Shown piece after piece: positions 9,484 through 18,056 of a stretch of 54,280 nucleotides of DNA; the stretch's first letter is position 1, and each line of letters opens with the position of its first letter. The DNA is taken from NCBI GenBank assembly GCA_018052455.1, contig JAGPNE010000001.1:240981-295260 (forward strand), given 5' to 3'. Both the position numbers and the translations under genes were made by a program. The notes beneath the pieces were generated by a model. The model ran no database searches and was not told the DNA's origin. It saw only the letters and a program-made list of their open reading frames with translations. The DNA is from Candidatus Fermentithermobacillaceae bacterium (GTDB lineage: Bacteria > Bacillota > Sulfobacillia > Fermentithermobacillales > Fermentithermobacillaceae).

Positions 9484-11442
9484 CTATGATGAATACTTGA
9501 GTATCCTCAATCCGTTAAATGTGACAAGCACCGCTGCTCCGGAGTCAACCATCACTGCCAACCAAAGCGGTAGGGTCCCTGCAAACACCATAACAAGGGC
9601 CAGTACTTTTACGATTAGGGAAAAAGAAATGTTCTGAGTAATCAACCTGTTCGATTCCCTAGCTAGTTTTATGCCAGAAGGAATTGTGACAAGGTCCGGT
9701 CTCATCAAGACCACATCAGCAGCCTCAAGAGCAATATCCGTACCGTTGCCTAAAGCTATCCCTACGCTCGCTTCTGCCAACGAAGGCGCATCGTTGATTC
9801 CATCGCCAACCATAGCTACCGAACCGAATCTGCTTTTCATTTCTTCTATGAGGTTGAGTTTCTCCTGAGGCGAAAGACCGGCATAGACTGAGTGTATACC
9901 TACTTCATCTGCCACGGCTTTTGCAGTTCTTACATCGTCCCCGCTTATCATTGCAGTCTCTATCCCTTGTTGTCTGAGTTCAGAGATCGCTTGCCTTGCT
10001 TCGGGACGAACAGCGTCTGAAAGTACTAACATGCCAATTATCTCGTTTCCAACTCCAACGAAAATCACGGTCTTACCCATCTCTCTGAAGTCTACTGCCT
10101 TTGAATTAAGCCCTTTGGGTATCTCGATGTCTTGGGCCAAGAACAGCTCTTCGTTGCCTGCAAGGACTTTCTCACCTAAAACAATTGCAAGAGCTCCCTG
10201 CCCAGGAATAGCTCTGAACTCTTGGGGGAAATCGAAGTCTAGTTGCCTCTTTTTGGCTTCGTCTACTATGGCTTTCGCCAATGGATGTTCCGACGCAGCC
10301 TCACAAGAAGCGGCAGAAGAAAGGAGACGGTCTACACTTGTACTGCCGCTAGGGATAACCTCATCTACCACTACTTTGTTCTGCGTAATAGTTCCAGTCT
10401 TATCAAAAGCCACAGCTTTTACACGCCCAAGTTCCTCCAGATGTACTCCTCCTTTGATCAGAACGCCCCCTCTTGCAGCCCTTGTAATGGCCGCGACTAC
10501 GGTAACTGGAGTAGAAATGACAAGAGAGCATGGACACGATACAATGAGAACTGTAAGACCCCTATATATCCAGGGCCTCATCTCTTGTTTCAGAACAAGT
10601 GGTATGCCAATCCCAAGGATGAGAGAAAGGCCGAACATAAGCGGGGTCCAAATCTTCGCAAATCGATCGACTATCTTCTGGGACTGCGCCTTTTTCGCCT
10701 GAGACTCCTCAATCATCTCAATTATCTTCGCAATAGTAGTGTCTTGAGCCGTGCTTGTTACGAGTACTTCTAAGGAGCCCTCAGCATTCATACTACCTGC
10801 AAACACTAGGCTTCCTGGTTCCTTATCGACAGGCATAGACTCTCCGCTTATGATCGATTCGTCCACCGAGGTACGCCCCGTAAGGACTTTACCATCTACC
10901 GGTATCTTCTCACCTGGGAGGATCATTACTATATCGCCTACGTAAACGTCTTGAGCGGGTACATCGACTAACCCTTCCTCATTTTTTACGTGGGCTTTCA
11001 TGGGGGCAAGTTCCATCATTGCCCTTATTGATCTCCTGCTTTTTTCTTCTGCGCTCTCTTCCAGATACTCACCTACACTGAAAAGCGTGAGCACCGCTGC
11101 TGCTTCACCATACTCGCCAAGCATGATAGCACCTATACCGGCTACTGTTGTCAGCAAGTTTATATCCAGCCCCCTGCCTGAGTGCAGAGCCCTCAAACCT
11201 TCCTTCGCTACAGGATATCCTGCTACGGCAGCAGCCACAATGTACGGAATCTGGTAGAATCGATGCCCAATGCCCTGCAACACAAGTCCTGCAATAATCC
11301 CTAGCGCTCCAACTAGGGTCGGCAAAAGACGTGCGAAGTCAGGACCAGCATGTGTTTCGTGGGATAGACTCACCCCATGAGAATGTGAGCAACCGGGTCC
11401 GCATTCATGGGAGTGAGCTTCGTGTTCCGTTGCTTGCTGCAA
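9484..11442 (-). CDS. cadA: Heavy-metal P1B-type ATPase, Zn/Cd/Pb class
   Basis: A 652-residue ATP-driven metal exporter. The metal-translocation motif CPC is at about residues 302-304, the phosphorylated Asp of DKTGT near 347, the SEHPLA motif near 400 and the hinge MVGDGINDAP near 540. The last helices carry VMVDSGAAVLV followed by NGLR, the pattern of the zinc/cadmium subgroup. There is no N-terminal HMA domain; instead a short tail (residues 7-31) is rich in His with two Cys and may bind metal. The start is TTG behind AAGGAAGGGA. It follows the ArsR-type repressor gene with a 28-base gap, forming a cadC-cadA-like operon. Confidence 0.94.
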   Translation of the reverse strand: MQQATEHEAHSHECGPGCSHSHGVSLSHETHAGPDFARLLPTLVGALGIIAGLVLQGIGHRFYQIPYIVAAAVAGYPVAKEGLRALHSGRGLDINLLTTVAGIGAIMLGEYGEAAAVLTLFSVGEYLEESAEEKSRRSIRAMMELAPMKAHVKNEEGLVDVPAQDVYVGDIVMILPGEKIPVDGKVLTGRTSVDESIISGESMPVDKEPGSLVFAGSMNAEGSLEVLVTSTAQDTTIAKIIEMIEESQAKKAQSQKIVDRFAKIWTPLMFGLSLILGIGIPLVLKQEMRPWIYRGLTVLIVSCPCSLVISTPVTVVAAITRAARGGVLIKGGVHLEELGRVKAVAFDKTGTITQNKVVVDEVIPSGSTSVDRLLSSAASCEAASEHPLAKAIVDEAKKRQLDFDFPQEFRAIPGQGALAIVLGEKVLAGNEELFLAQDIEIPKGLNSKAVDFREMGKTVIFVGVGNEIIGMLVLSDAVRPEARQAISELRQQGIETAMISGDDVRTAKAVADEVGIHSVYAGLSPQEKLNLIEEMKSRFGSVAMVGDGINDAPSLAEASVGIALGNGTDIALEAADVVLMRPDLVTIPSGIKLARESNRLITQNISFSLIVKVLALVMVFAGTLPLWLAVMVDSGAAVLVTFNGLRILKYSS

Positions 11443-11470
11443 TTTGAGATCCCTTCCTTATAAGCACATA

Positions 11471-11821
11471 TTAGTTGTGTTTTGAATGCTTGAACGCTTC
11501 ATCTAGCAGTCTGATTACGTGCTCGTCATCAAGACTGTAAAAGACTCTTTGCCCCTCTCTCCGGCTCTTAACTAGTCTAGATGCCCGAAGAAGCCTCAAA
11601 TGATGGGATACATTCGATACGGAGGTCTCAACTGCGGCGGCCAAATCGTGAACACACCATTCATCCAGGGACAACAGCCAAAGAATCGAAAGCCTGGTCT
11701 CATCGGCCATCACCTTGAATATGGAGACGACATAACCCATTTCAGGCATGCTTTCCTGCCCCTTGCGGATCTTGTCTTCATCTAGGGCATGTGGCAAACA
11801 GGTATCTAACTCATTAGACAT
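11471..11821 (-). CDS. ArsR/SmtB-family metal-sensing repressor
   Basis: A 116-residue winged-helix repressor upstream of the metal ATPase. The DNA-reading helix region is SVSNVSHHLRLLRASRLV. At the C-terminus DDEHVIRLLDEAFKHSKH matches the alpha5 zinc site of SmtB (Asp-x-His and a distal His), with the last usual Glu replaced by His; the CadC-type Cys pair is reduced to one Cys in EWCVHD. This favours zinc sensing by the alpha5 site, an inference. ATG at 11821 is preferred because GAGGTGA precedes it by five bases. Its promoter contains a palindrome between the -35 and -10, consistent with autoregulation. Confidence 0.92.
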   Translation of the reverse strand: MSNELDTCLPHALDEDKIRKGQESMPEMGYVVSIFKVMADETRLSILWLLSLDEWCVHDLAAAVETSVSNVSHHLRLLRASRLVKSRREGQRVFYSLDDEHVIRLLDEAFKHSKHN

Positions 11822-11841
11822 AAGACTCACCTCATAAACTC

Positions 11842-11870
11842 ATTATTGATCACTTGTTCAAGTATTGCAA
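11842..11870 (-). promoter_or_regulatory. Promoter of the arsR-cadA operon with palindromic operator
   Basis: On the minus strand a -35 TTGCAA (11865-11870) and -10 AATAAT (11842-11847) are separated by 17 bases. The palindrome ACTTG-TT-CAAGT (11852-11863) lies wholly within the spacer, the classic position for a repressor operator. Metal-dependent release of the ArsR-type repressor is the expected mechanism. Confidence 0.6.
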
Positions 11871-11902
11871 GGCAATCTCAGTGTATCGCTAAGTGGGCAT
11901 CT

Positions 11903-13108
11903 CTATTTTTCTATGGGGATTACTACTACGTCGTAGGAATCAGGCAAGTCGTCTGCAACGTTCTCTTTCCGATCTTCCGGGAAAGAAATCGTATCTAAAC
12001 TGCCATCAGATATGTACCTAGTTCCAGAATCGTCAAGGTATTTCAGCCATTTAGACATCTCTTCTTCGCTCCCCCTGATTCTAGGAATTGCAGTAGGATC
12101 AAAAACCTTATGGTAAGGCGAAAGAGCTGCTTCAGCGCCAACCAATAATATGCCCCTGTTCTCGTATGACACTCCCTCAAATTCGCCCTCTAACAGATAT
12201 TTCCGTGCTTGCTTGTCTTTTGGGTAGGTTCCATATGGTAAAGCAAGAGAGAGTGGTTTTATGCCGGTGATTTTGAAAACTGAGTTCGATTGTTTGCCAA
12301 TTTCCATCCGTAGTATATCTGAGGAAACGTCTCCCAGATTCTTGTGGTTGTAAGTGTGATTGCCTACCTCCATGCCGCAGGCTATGAGAAAGTTGAGTTT
12401 TTCCTCTACCTCATCTGGCACATCGAAAGGGGCTGGGAAATCGGCAAAAAAGGTGGCCGCGTGGCCGAAGTCGGGGTGTTCCCGCGAGAATTCAAGTAGG
12501 ATTCCTACGGCGCAGTCTGGATCAGGCATTTTACCTTCGGGTAAGTCTTCCTTCCCCAGACTATGAGTGTAATTCCCGTCTATGAGTCGAAATTGTCCAA
12601 CCGTGCTGTCGTCAAAGGTTAGGACCAAAGGAGTAGCTCCCTCTGGAACATCCATTTTTCCGGAAAGATAAGCCTGCAATGGAACAAGCGAGTAACCTAA
12701 TCTATAGAATCTCTCTAGATCGTTTCTGAAATTCTGGGGTGTCCTCACCCATTCAGATTCGGGCTCGCCTATGACGTGATACATGATAATTGGCACTTTC
12801 CCTAGTTCATTGGGTCTTTCAGCAAGTTCACGTATTCTCTGAACACGCTCTTGCTCTAGAGCCGACAGAGATTCTTCTGGTATTGAGGGCTCAGGGTCCT
12901 GTGTTGGACCAACCACAGCGGGAGTTTTCCCTCCCAGAAGCGAGAATTTCCCAAGAGCCGATGGGCCGAGCCATAGCGTAACACCATATAGGAGCAACAC
13001 GAATGCGAGCGCAATGGCAAACCGCTTTAGATTGCGGTTCCTTCTTTCAAGACGTTTTTTCCGCCTTGCAGTAACTCTGGTCTCGCCATTACTCATTTTT
13101 CTATCCAC
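11903..13108 (-). CDS. Membrane-anchored polysaccharide deacetylase (NodB domain)
   Basis: About 401 residues. A basic N-terminus rich in Arg and Lys is followed by one transmembrane segment (about residues 30-48), so the enzyme is anchored facing outside. The NodB-fold signatures are TFDDS (metal and catalytic Asp pair) and HTYNH (metal His pair). The family removes N-acetyl groups from peptidoglycan or other envelope sugars. GTG at 13108 lies about 7 bases behind GAAGGT; a downstream ATG (MSNGE) and an upstream extension are alternatives. No partner gene indicates the exact polymer. Confidence 0.88.
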   Translation of the reverse strand: MDRKMSNGETRVTARRKKRLERRNRNLKRFAIALAFVLLLYGVTLWLGPSALGKFSLLGGKTPAVVGPTQDPEPSIPEESLSALEQERVQRIRELAERPNELGKVPIIMYHVIGEPESEWVRTPQNFRNDLERFYRLGYSLVPLQAYLSGKMDVPEGATPLVLTFDDSTVGQFRLIDGNYTHSLGKEDLPEGKMPDPDCAVGILLEFSREHPDFGHAATFFADFPAPFDVPDEVEEKLNFLIACGMEVGNHTYNHKNLGDVSSDILRMEIGKQSNSVFKITGIKPLSLALPYGTYPKDKQARKYLLEGEFEGVSYENRGILLVGAEAALSPYHKVFDPTAIPRIRGSEEEMSKWLKYLDDSGTRYISDGSLDTISFPEDRKENVADDLPDSYDVVVIPIEK

Positions 13109-13325
13109 GGTAGATACCTTCTTAGCACTAGAAATACTACGTAACAACTTAAGCCTACTGGTCTGACGAAGAAAAGTCTAGTGGGTTCCCTGCATAACGG
13201 AACTCACAAATCCAAAAGTCCCGAAGGATAACTACGCGAAGACGCTATGCTAATATGAGAATTGTATTTCGCCTCGGTGTTGGCAAAGCACTTGTAATCT
13301 ATGCAACACATATTGCGCAATGGGT

Positions 13326-13340
13326 GCTATAATATTATAG
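13326..13340 (+). promoter_or_regulatory. Extended -10 promoter overlapping a 14-bp palindrome, before the CDF gene
   Basis: TGCTATAAT (13325-13333) is an extended -10 element without a clear -35. It overlaps the perfect palindrome CTATAATATTATAG (13327-13340). Such a palindrome over a promoter could be an operator for a metal regulator (compare PerR/Fur boxes of 7-1-7 form) or simply back-to-back -10 elements. Confidence 0.5.
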
Positions 13341-13394
13341 TGTTTCGAAATAGAACTACACTTTCGGGTGTTCATATCTGGGAGAGACAGTAGA

Positions 13395-14390
13395 ATGCGA
13401 AAAAGAGAAAACACAGAAGAAAGCATGCAGCATCCGCCGCTTTTCACAGCTTATCTTATCGGGCGCTTCACAGACCAGGATGATCCCCTGGCCCAGGTAG
13501 ACGAGCCTAAAATACGTGCAGCGTATGCATATCTAGAAGCAATAGTCAGCATTATTGGCAATCTAACTCTAGCGGTGGTCAAAATAGTGTTCGGATTAGC
13601 CATGAACAGCATATCTCTTCTTGCTGACGCGGCCCATACAGCCTCTGACGTGCTGACCTCCGTTGTAGTTCTTGTCGGGTTCAGAATATCTGAAATGCCT
13701 GCTGATGACCAACATCCGTTTGGGCATGGGCGAGTTGAGTTTCTGAGCACTTTGGTGATAGCTGGTCTACTAACCTACGTAGGCATACAGTTTGGCATAT
13801 CCTCGTACTCACGATTTGTCAATAAAGTCCCAGTGAAAGGGAGTATTGGCGTTGCGTTAATAATGGTCGCAGGGGCGTTAGCCAAAGAATGGATGACCCG
13901 ATTTGCCCTTTATCTCGGGAAAAAGGCTGATGCTCAATCCCTTATAGGAGATGCCTGGCACCATCGCACTGATGCCATAGCTTCGTCGCTCGTAGCAGTA
14001 GCTATGGTAGCTTCCATGTACGGCTACCACTGGGTTGACGCTGTTCTGGGCATGGCAGTTTCAGCGCTAATTATCTACACAGGAATTGAACTTGCCATGT
14101 CTTCTTGTTCCAAACTGATAGGAGAAGGCCCTTCAGAAGACCTTGAAGCGAAGATAAGGGATATAGTGGAGAGCTATCCACAAGTAAAGGGATTTCACAA
14201 TGTCATGGTCCACGATTATGGTGGCCGAAAATCAATATCTCTGCACATCCTTCTGGACGATGATCTATCACTTGTGGAGTCACATGATCTAGCTACCAGT
14301 GTGGAGGACGCATTGAAGGATGCAATTCATGGCGATATAGTCGTACACGTTGAACCTCAAGTGGCCATTGAGACGGGAGATAGAAATTAA
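13395..14390 (+). CDS. Cation diffusion facilitator (CDF) metal transporter
   Basis: A 331-residue CDF exporter with six predicted membrane helices at about residues 42-250 and a cytoplasmic C-terminal dimerisation domain (about 255-331). The intramembrane metal site is visible as HTASD (His81 and Asp85) in helix 2 and HHRTD in helix 5, the His/Asp pairs seen in zinc-type members. FGHGR in the following loop is also typical. ATG at 13395 follows GGGAGA by nine bases. An upstream promoter overlaps a palindrome. Together with the nearby ArsR/P-ATPase operon it suggests defence against zinc or a similar divalent metal; the exact ion is not determined. Confidence 0.93.
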   Translation: MRKRENTEESMQHPPLFTAYLIGRFTDQDDPLAQVDEPKIRAAYAYLEAIVSIIGNLTLAVVKIVFGLAMNSISLLADAAHTASDVLTSVVVLVGFRISEMPADDQHPFGHGRVEFLSTLVIAGLLTYVGIQFGISSYSRFVNKVPVKGSIGVALIMVAGALAKEWMTRFALYLGKKADAQSLIGDAWHHRTDAIASSLVAVAMVASMYGYHWVDAVLGMAVSALIIYTGIELAMSSCSKLIGEGPSEDLEAKIRDIVESYPQVKGFHNVMVHDYGGRKSISLHILLDDDLSLVESHDLATSVEDALKDAIHGDIVVHVEPQVAIETGDRN

Positions 14391-14434
14391 GAGGCAAACA
14401 CTAGAATAAAGGTCCTTGTTCGCCAATACACTCG

Positions 14435-15235
14435 CTAGATAAGTTCCGCAAGGCTGGCAATTGATAACCCGTCATATTCGTCGCAAGGGTCCGCAGCAAA
14501 AGACAGGTCTCTTCTAATCAGGATAGGTCGCATACCCATGGCAGAAGGGCCAACAGTATCCTCTAGCACCCTGTCGCCTACGAACGCCACTTGATCTGGT
14601 CTTACGTCTGTCAAGCGCAGTGCTTCTTCATAGATTCTTCTATGAGGTTTTCTCCATCCTACTTCAGAGCTCAACACCCGAAAATCAATGTGGCGCATAA
14701 TGCCGGAAACTGCGAGATACTTGTCTATGATACTAGGAGGCATGGCCGTATTCGAAACAATCCCCAGTCGGTAACCGCGGGACCTCAAAGACGAAAGCAC
14801 GTCCATAGTCTCGGGGTATATTACATAATCCTTTGAGAGATTGTCGGCAAACCTGTCTGTTAGCGTGTGCATGTATTCTACTTGTAGACAAATACCGTGG
14901 GAAGATAGGAACTCACGCATTACATCGTAGAGATTGGTCTCGCGGAGAGAGTCGTCTTCTAATGATGACTGGTGGTCCTTGCACCCTCTGCCCCCAAAGC
15001 CAGCCAACTTGTTCACTATACCTTGCTCAATTGCCTGATATGATATGCTCTTGCCTGTAGAAGCCTCCAGATCTTCTATTAGGCGCACGGTCGAAAACTC
15101 TAACACCTCGTCCCGGGTCTTTCCTCCAAAAGGAGACCATAAGGTGCCACCTAGGTCAAATAGTATAGCGGTAACCTCGGAAAGTGAAGACAAGACCTTC
15201 TTAGTGCGAGCCGACCCGCTTTCGTCAATGTTCAA
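14435..15235 (-). CDS. HAD-superfamily hydrolase (phosphatase-like)
   Basis: A 266-residue HAD phosphatase. Motif I is FDLGGT, with the nucleophile Asp present but the second Asp of DxDxT replaced by Gly, a variant found in a subset of HAD proteins. Motif II is the SNTA segment, motif III WRKPH and motif IV GDRVLED with acidic metal ligands. A helical cap lies between motifs I and II. The TTG start is preceded by AAGGAGTG with seven-base spacing. The substrate cannot be predicted. It is divergent from the amidohydrolase pair. Confidence 0.85.
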   Translation of the reverse strand: MNIDESGSARTKKVLSSLSEVTAILFDLGGTLWSPFGGKTRDEVLEFSTVRLIEDLEASTGKSISYQAIEQGIVNKLAGFGGRGCKDHQSSLEDDSLRETNLYDVMREFLSSHGICLQVEYMHTLTDRFADNLSKDYVIYPETMDVLSSLRSRGYRLGIVSNTAMPPSIIDKYLAVSGIMRHIDFRVLSSEVGWRKPHRRIYEEALRLTDVRPDQVAFVGDRVLEDTVGPSAMGMRPILIRRDLSFAADPCDEYDGLSIASLAELI

Positions 15236-15400
15236 CAGTATCCACTCCTTGTGGCGTCCGCAATTGAAAAAAAACAGTTACACACAATGTACCAAAGTCC
15301 CGGATTTGTTGCAAACGTGGGAAAACCGCATGAAGGTTTTCTCGATCCGAGAGACGAATTAACCACAGGTGAGATTTTGCTGAAAAAGGAGGTAAATGAT

Positions 15401-16615
15401 TTGGGATACACAGCTATAGTCAACGGTACCATCTATTCTGCAAGCAACAGGCCGGACGTGCCCTTTAGAATGCCAAAAGGCACTATTCTTATTGAAAACG
15501 GAACAATTAAAGCAGTTGGAGAACGCGTAGACATACCTGAAGGGTCAGAGGTGATCGACGTTGCCGGAAGCATTGTAACGCCCGGGCTCTTTGATGCCCA
15601 TTGTCACATCGGCATCTATGAAGACGGAGCCACCGATGCAGGAAATGATACCAACGAATCATCGGACCCCGTTACTGCCGAGGTTCGAGCGCTTGATGCC
15701 ATCAATCCTAGAGATGTAGCTTTCAAAGACGCTATTGCAGCAGGGGTTACTTGCGTTCAGACCGACCCTGGCAGTGCAAACATTATTGGTGGGCAGACGG
15801 TGGTCATGAAAACATGGGGTTCTTCAGTAGCCGACGAACTTGTGATTAAGTTCCCCAGTGGAATGAAAGGTGCCCTCGGAGAAAACCCTAAGCGGGTATA
15901 CAGCGGGCAGGACAAAATGCCGAAAACTAGAATGGGAAACGCGGCAGTCATGAGACGTGCTTTGGTTCAAGCGCAAGACTACCTTAGGAAAAAAGCATTG
16001 GCTGTAGACAAACCTGACAAACAGCCGGATTTTGATCTATCAAAAGAAGCGCTTGCCTGCGTTATCCGAAAGGAGATTCCTCTAAGAGTCCACTGCCATA
16101 GGGCGGACGATATCCTCACTGCGATACGTATAGCCAAGGAGTTTGACATAGATATCTCTCTAGAGCACTGCACAGAGGGGGACAAAGTCTTGGAATCGGT
16201 AAGGGCGAGCGGATTTCCTGTAACTATGGGACCTTGCCTTACGGACAAAAGCAAGCTAGAGGTCAAGGATATAGGCTTTGCCGCTCCGGTGGCTTTGTCG
16301 AAAGCAGGCGTGAAACTAGCGCTGATCACAGACCATCCTGTTTTTCCCATTCAGTATCTGCGATTATCGGCAGGATTGGCAATTCGTGAAGGTATGGATG
16401 AAGACTTTGCCCTTCTTTCGATCACGCGATTTCCAGCAGAAATAGCCGGAGTATCTGACAGGGTAGGTTCAATAGAACCAGGCAAGGACGCAGACCTGGC
16501 AGTCTGGACAAAAGATCCTTTTGAGTACGACTCGAAGGTCCTTTATACCTTCATTGAAGGCAAGCGCGTCTACGAAGCCACAAATGGTAGCAAAATCGGA
16601 GGTGAGAACCTATGA
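15401..16615 (+). CDS. Amidohydrolase, imidazolonepropionase-like (paralog 1)
   Basis: A 404-residue metal-dependent amidohydrolase of the COG1228 type. The metal-binding HCH of DAHCHIG is near residue 65; further conserved stretches are VVMKTWG (Lys possibly a carbamylated bridge), HCHRADD, SLEHCTEG and ITDHP, ending with the usual PGKDADL tail. TTG at 15401 sits eight bases behind GGAGG; an in-frame stretch back to 15251 is probably untranslated. Its stop overlaps the start of the next paralog by four bases (ATGA), so the two are translationally coupled. The family includes imidazolonepropionase and dipeptidases; the substrate is unknown. Confidence 0.88.
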   Translation: MGYTAIVNGTIYSASNRPDVPFRMPKGTILIENGTIKAVGERVDIPEGSEVIDVAGSIVTPGLFDAHCHIGIYEDGATDAGNDTNESSDPVTAEVRALDAINPRDVAFKDAIAAGVTCVQTDPGSANIIGGQTVVMKTWGSSVADELVIKFPSGMKGALGENPKRVYSGQDKMPKTRMGNAAVMRRALVQAQDYLRKKALAVDKPDKQPDFDLSKEALACVIRKEIPLRVHCHRADDILTAIRIAKEFDIDISLEHCTEGDKVLESVRASGFPVTMGPCLTDKSKLEVKDIGFAAPVALSKAGVKLALITDHPVFPIQYLRLSAGLAIREGMDEDFALLSITRFPAEIAGVSDRVGSIEPGKDADLAVWTKDPFEYDSKVLYTFIEGKRVYEATNGSKIGGENL

Positions 16616-17775
16616 ATGAAACGATAGCCATAACAAACGCAACCATATATCCCATATCTAGCCCCCGTATAGAAAACGGAGTATTGATCGTACACAAAGG
16701 AAAAATCCAGCAGGTAGGTCAAGATCTGCCCATCCCGGAAGGCGCTTATGTGATTGATGCGAAAGGCAAGGTGCTTCTTCCAGGTTTTGTAGATGCTCAC
16801 ACCCATATAGGTATCTGGGGCGAATGGTACGGTCAACCTGAATATGACGGAAACGAAGGATCTAACCCCGTAACACCTGGCGTTCGCGCTATAGACTCAA
16901 TATGGCCTGCCCACTTTGCTTTCGAGGACGCACGCTCTGGAGGAGTCACATGCGTCCAAATCACTCCAGGTTCTGGTAACGTCATAGGTGGTGAAACTGT
17001 TGTTGTAAAGACCTGGGGAACCATCTGCGATGACATGATTGTACGCAACCCTGCAGGCATGAAAGCAGCGCTTGGGGAAAATCCAAAGGGTTCGTACGGT
17101 TCTCGCGGAAAAGCGCCCAAGACTCGAATGGGTATTGCCTCAATACTCAGAAATGCACTCTTCAAAGCAAGAGATTACTCGCGGAAACTGGAAGCAGGTC
17201 GACAGGACCCTTCCAAGATGCCAGACACAGATCTAGATATGTTGAGCCTCATTAAGGTGTTGAATAGGGAGATACCGTTAAGAGTGCATGCCCATAGAGC
17301 CGACGATATCGTTACGGCAATTAGAATTGCAGAAGAATTTGATATCGACTATTCGATTGAGCACTGTACTGATGGCATAGAAATCGCTGAGTTCCTGGGC
17401 GCGAAAAAAGCAAGAGTTAACGTAGGACCAAGCATGTGGGCAAGAGCCAAGATCGAAACACTTAACATAACCCCTAAGACACCAGGCGTGCTATCGAAGG
17501 CAGGATGCCACGTTAGCATAATAAGTGACCATCCCTTCCATCCCATTCAATATCTATCAACCGCGGCTGCCACAGCTTGGGCTAACGGGATGCCTGAAGA
17601 AGACGCGCTAAGGGCCATAACACTCACTCCAGCGGAGACTCTGGGTGTACAAGATAGGGTCGGAAGTCTGGAAGCTGGCAAAGATGCAGACTTCGTGATA
17701 TGGACGGGCCATCCCTTCAAGATTCGTTCAAGGGTTGAAGCAGTCTTCATAGAAGGACATAAGGTACTCGGGTAA
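16612..17775 (+). CDS. Amidohydrolase, imidazolonepropionase-like (paralog 2)
   Basis: A 387-residue paralog of the preceding enzyme with the same order of motifs: DAHTHIG, VVVKTWG, HAHRADD, SIEHCTDG, ISDHP and AGKDADF. The ATG lies six bases behind GGAGGTGA and overlaps the upstream stop codon by four bases. A strong terminator follows the gene, so the two genes form a complete operon. Coexpression of two similar but not identical enzymes suggests a hetero-oligomer or paired specificities; this is inference. Confidence 0.9.
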   Translation: MNETIAITNATIYPISSPRIENGVLIVHKGKIQQVGQDLPIPEGAYVIDAKGKVLLPGFVDAHTHIGIWGEWYGQPEYDGNEGSNPVTPGVRAIDSIWPAHFAFEDARSGGVTCVQITPGSGNVIGGETVVVKTWGTICDDMIVRNPAGMKAALGENPKGSYGSRGKAPKTRMGIASILRNALFKARDYSRKLEAGRQDPSKMPDTDLDMLSLIKVLNREIPLRVHAHRADDIVTAIRIAEEFDIDYSIEHCTDGIEIAEFLGAKKARVNVGPSMWARAKIETLNITPKTPGVLSKAGCHVSIISDHPFHPIQYLSTAAATAWANGMPEEDALRAITLTPAETLGVQDRVGSLEAGKDADFVIWTGHPFKIRSRVEAVFIEGHKVLG

Positions 17776-17822
17776 CACGAAGGAAAGATGGTAACTGCGT
17801 CTTATGTGTTTTTCGGACCGTT

Positions 17823-17860
17823 AAAAGGGAGGGGCTACATGCCCCTCCCTTTTCGTTTCG
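17823..17860 (+). terminator. Rho-independent terminator after the amidohydrolase pair
   Basis: A perfect 13-bp stem (AAAAGGGAGGGGC at 17823-17835 with its complement at 17841-17853) with a 5-base loop runs into TTTTCGTTT. It is 47 bases downstream of the second amidohydrolase. Confidence 0.92.
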
Positions 17861-17930
17861 CCAGTTAGCAAAACTCAGAACTTTCGAAAACGGTTAACTT
17901 TTTCTCCGCTTTATTCGATTTTATCTGATA

Positions 17931-18000
17931 GTAGGCTTAGAACTTGCTCCTTCGGGAGAGTTTTGGCAAGCCATGCGGTTTGCTTGCCTACGGCGAGCCT
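17931..18000 (+). promoter_or_regulatory. Candidate structured 5' leader of the chemoreceptor gene
   Basis: The 281-base gap before the chemoreceptor contains several complementary segments. AGGCT (17933-17937) can pair with AGCCT (17996-18000), enclosing a CTCC-TTCG-GGAG hairpin (17947-17958, a stable UUCG tetraloop) and a GGCAAGC/GCTTGCC hairpin (17965-17988), giving a three-way junction. Alternatively GTAGGC (17931-17936) pairs perfectly with GCCTAC (17986-17991), which breaks the second hairpin. The conserved bases of c-di-GMP riboswitches are absent. No convincing promoter was located. Confidence 0.4.
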
Positions 18001-18056
18001 TAGTTATACGACCTGATGCATTTCGCCACAGTATCTATAGCAAGGAGATGATTTAG

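Noticed and set aside
10031..10702. Long open frame of 223 codons on the plus strand inside the metal ATPase gene
   Set aside because: It is antisense to a complete, motif-rich ATPase, has no ribosome site and shows no recognisable domain.
14435..15235. Inactive HAD protein because of FDLGGT in motif I
   Set aside because: The nucleophile Asp is kept and the Gly variant occurs in a known subset of HAD proteins, so inactivity cannot be concluded.
17861..18056. c-di-GMP-I riboswitch before the chemoreceptor
   Set aside because: The conserved GCAAACC and GACGCAAAGCC segments were searched for by eye and are not present.
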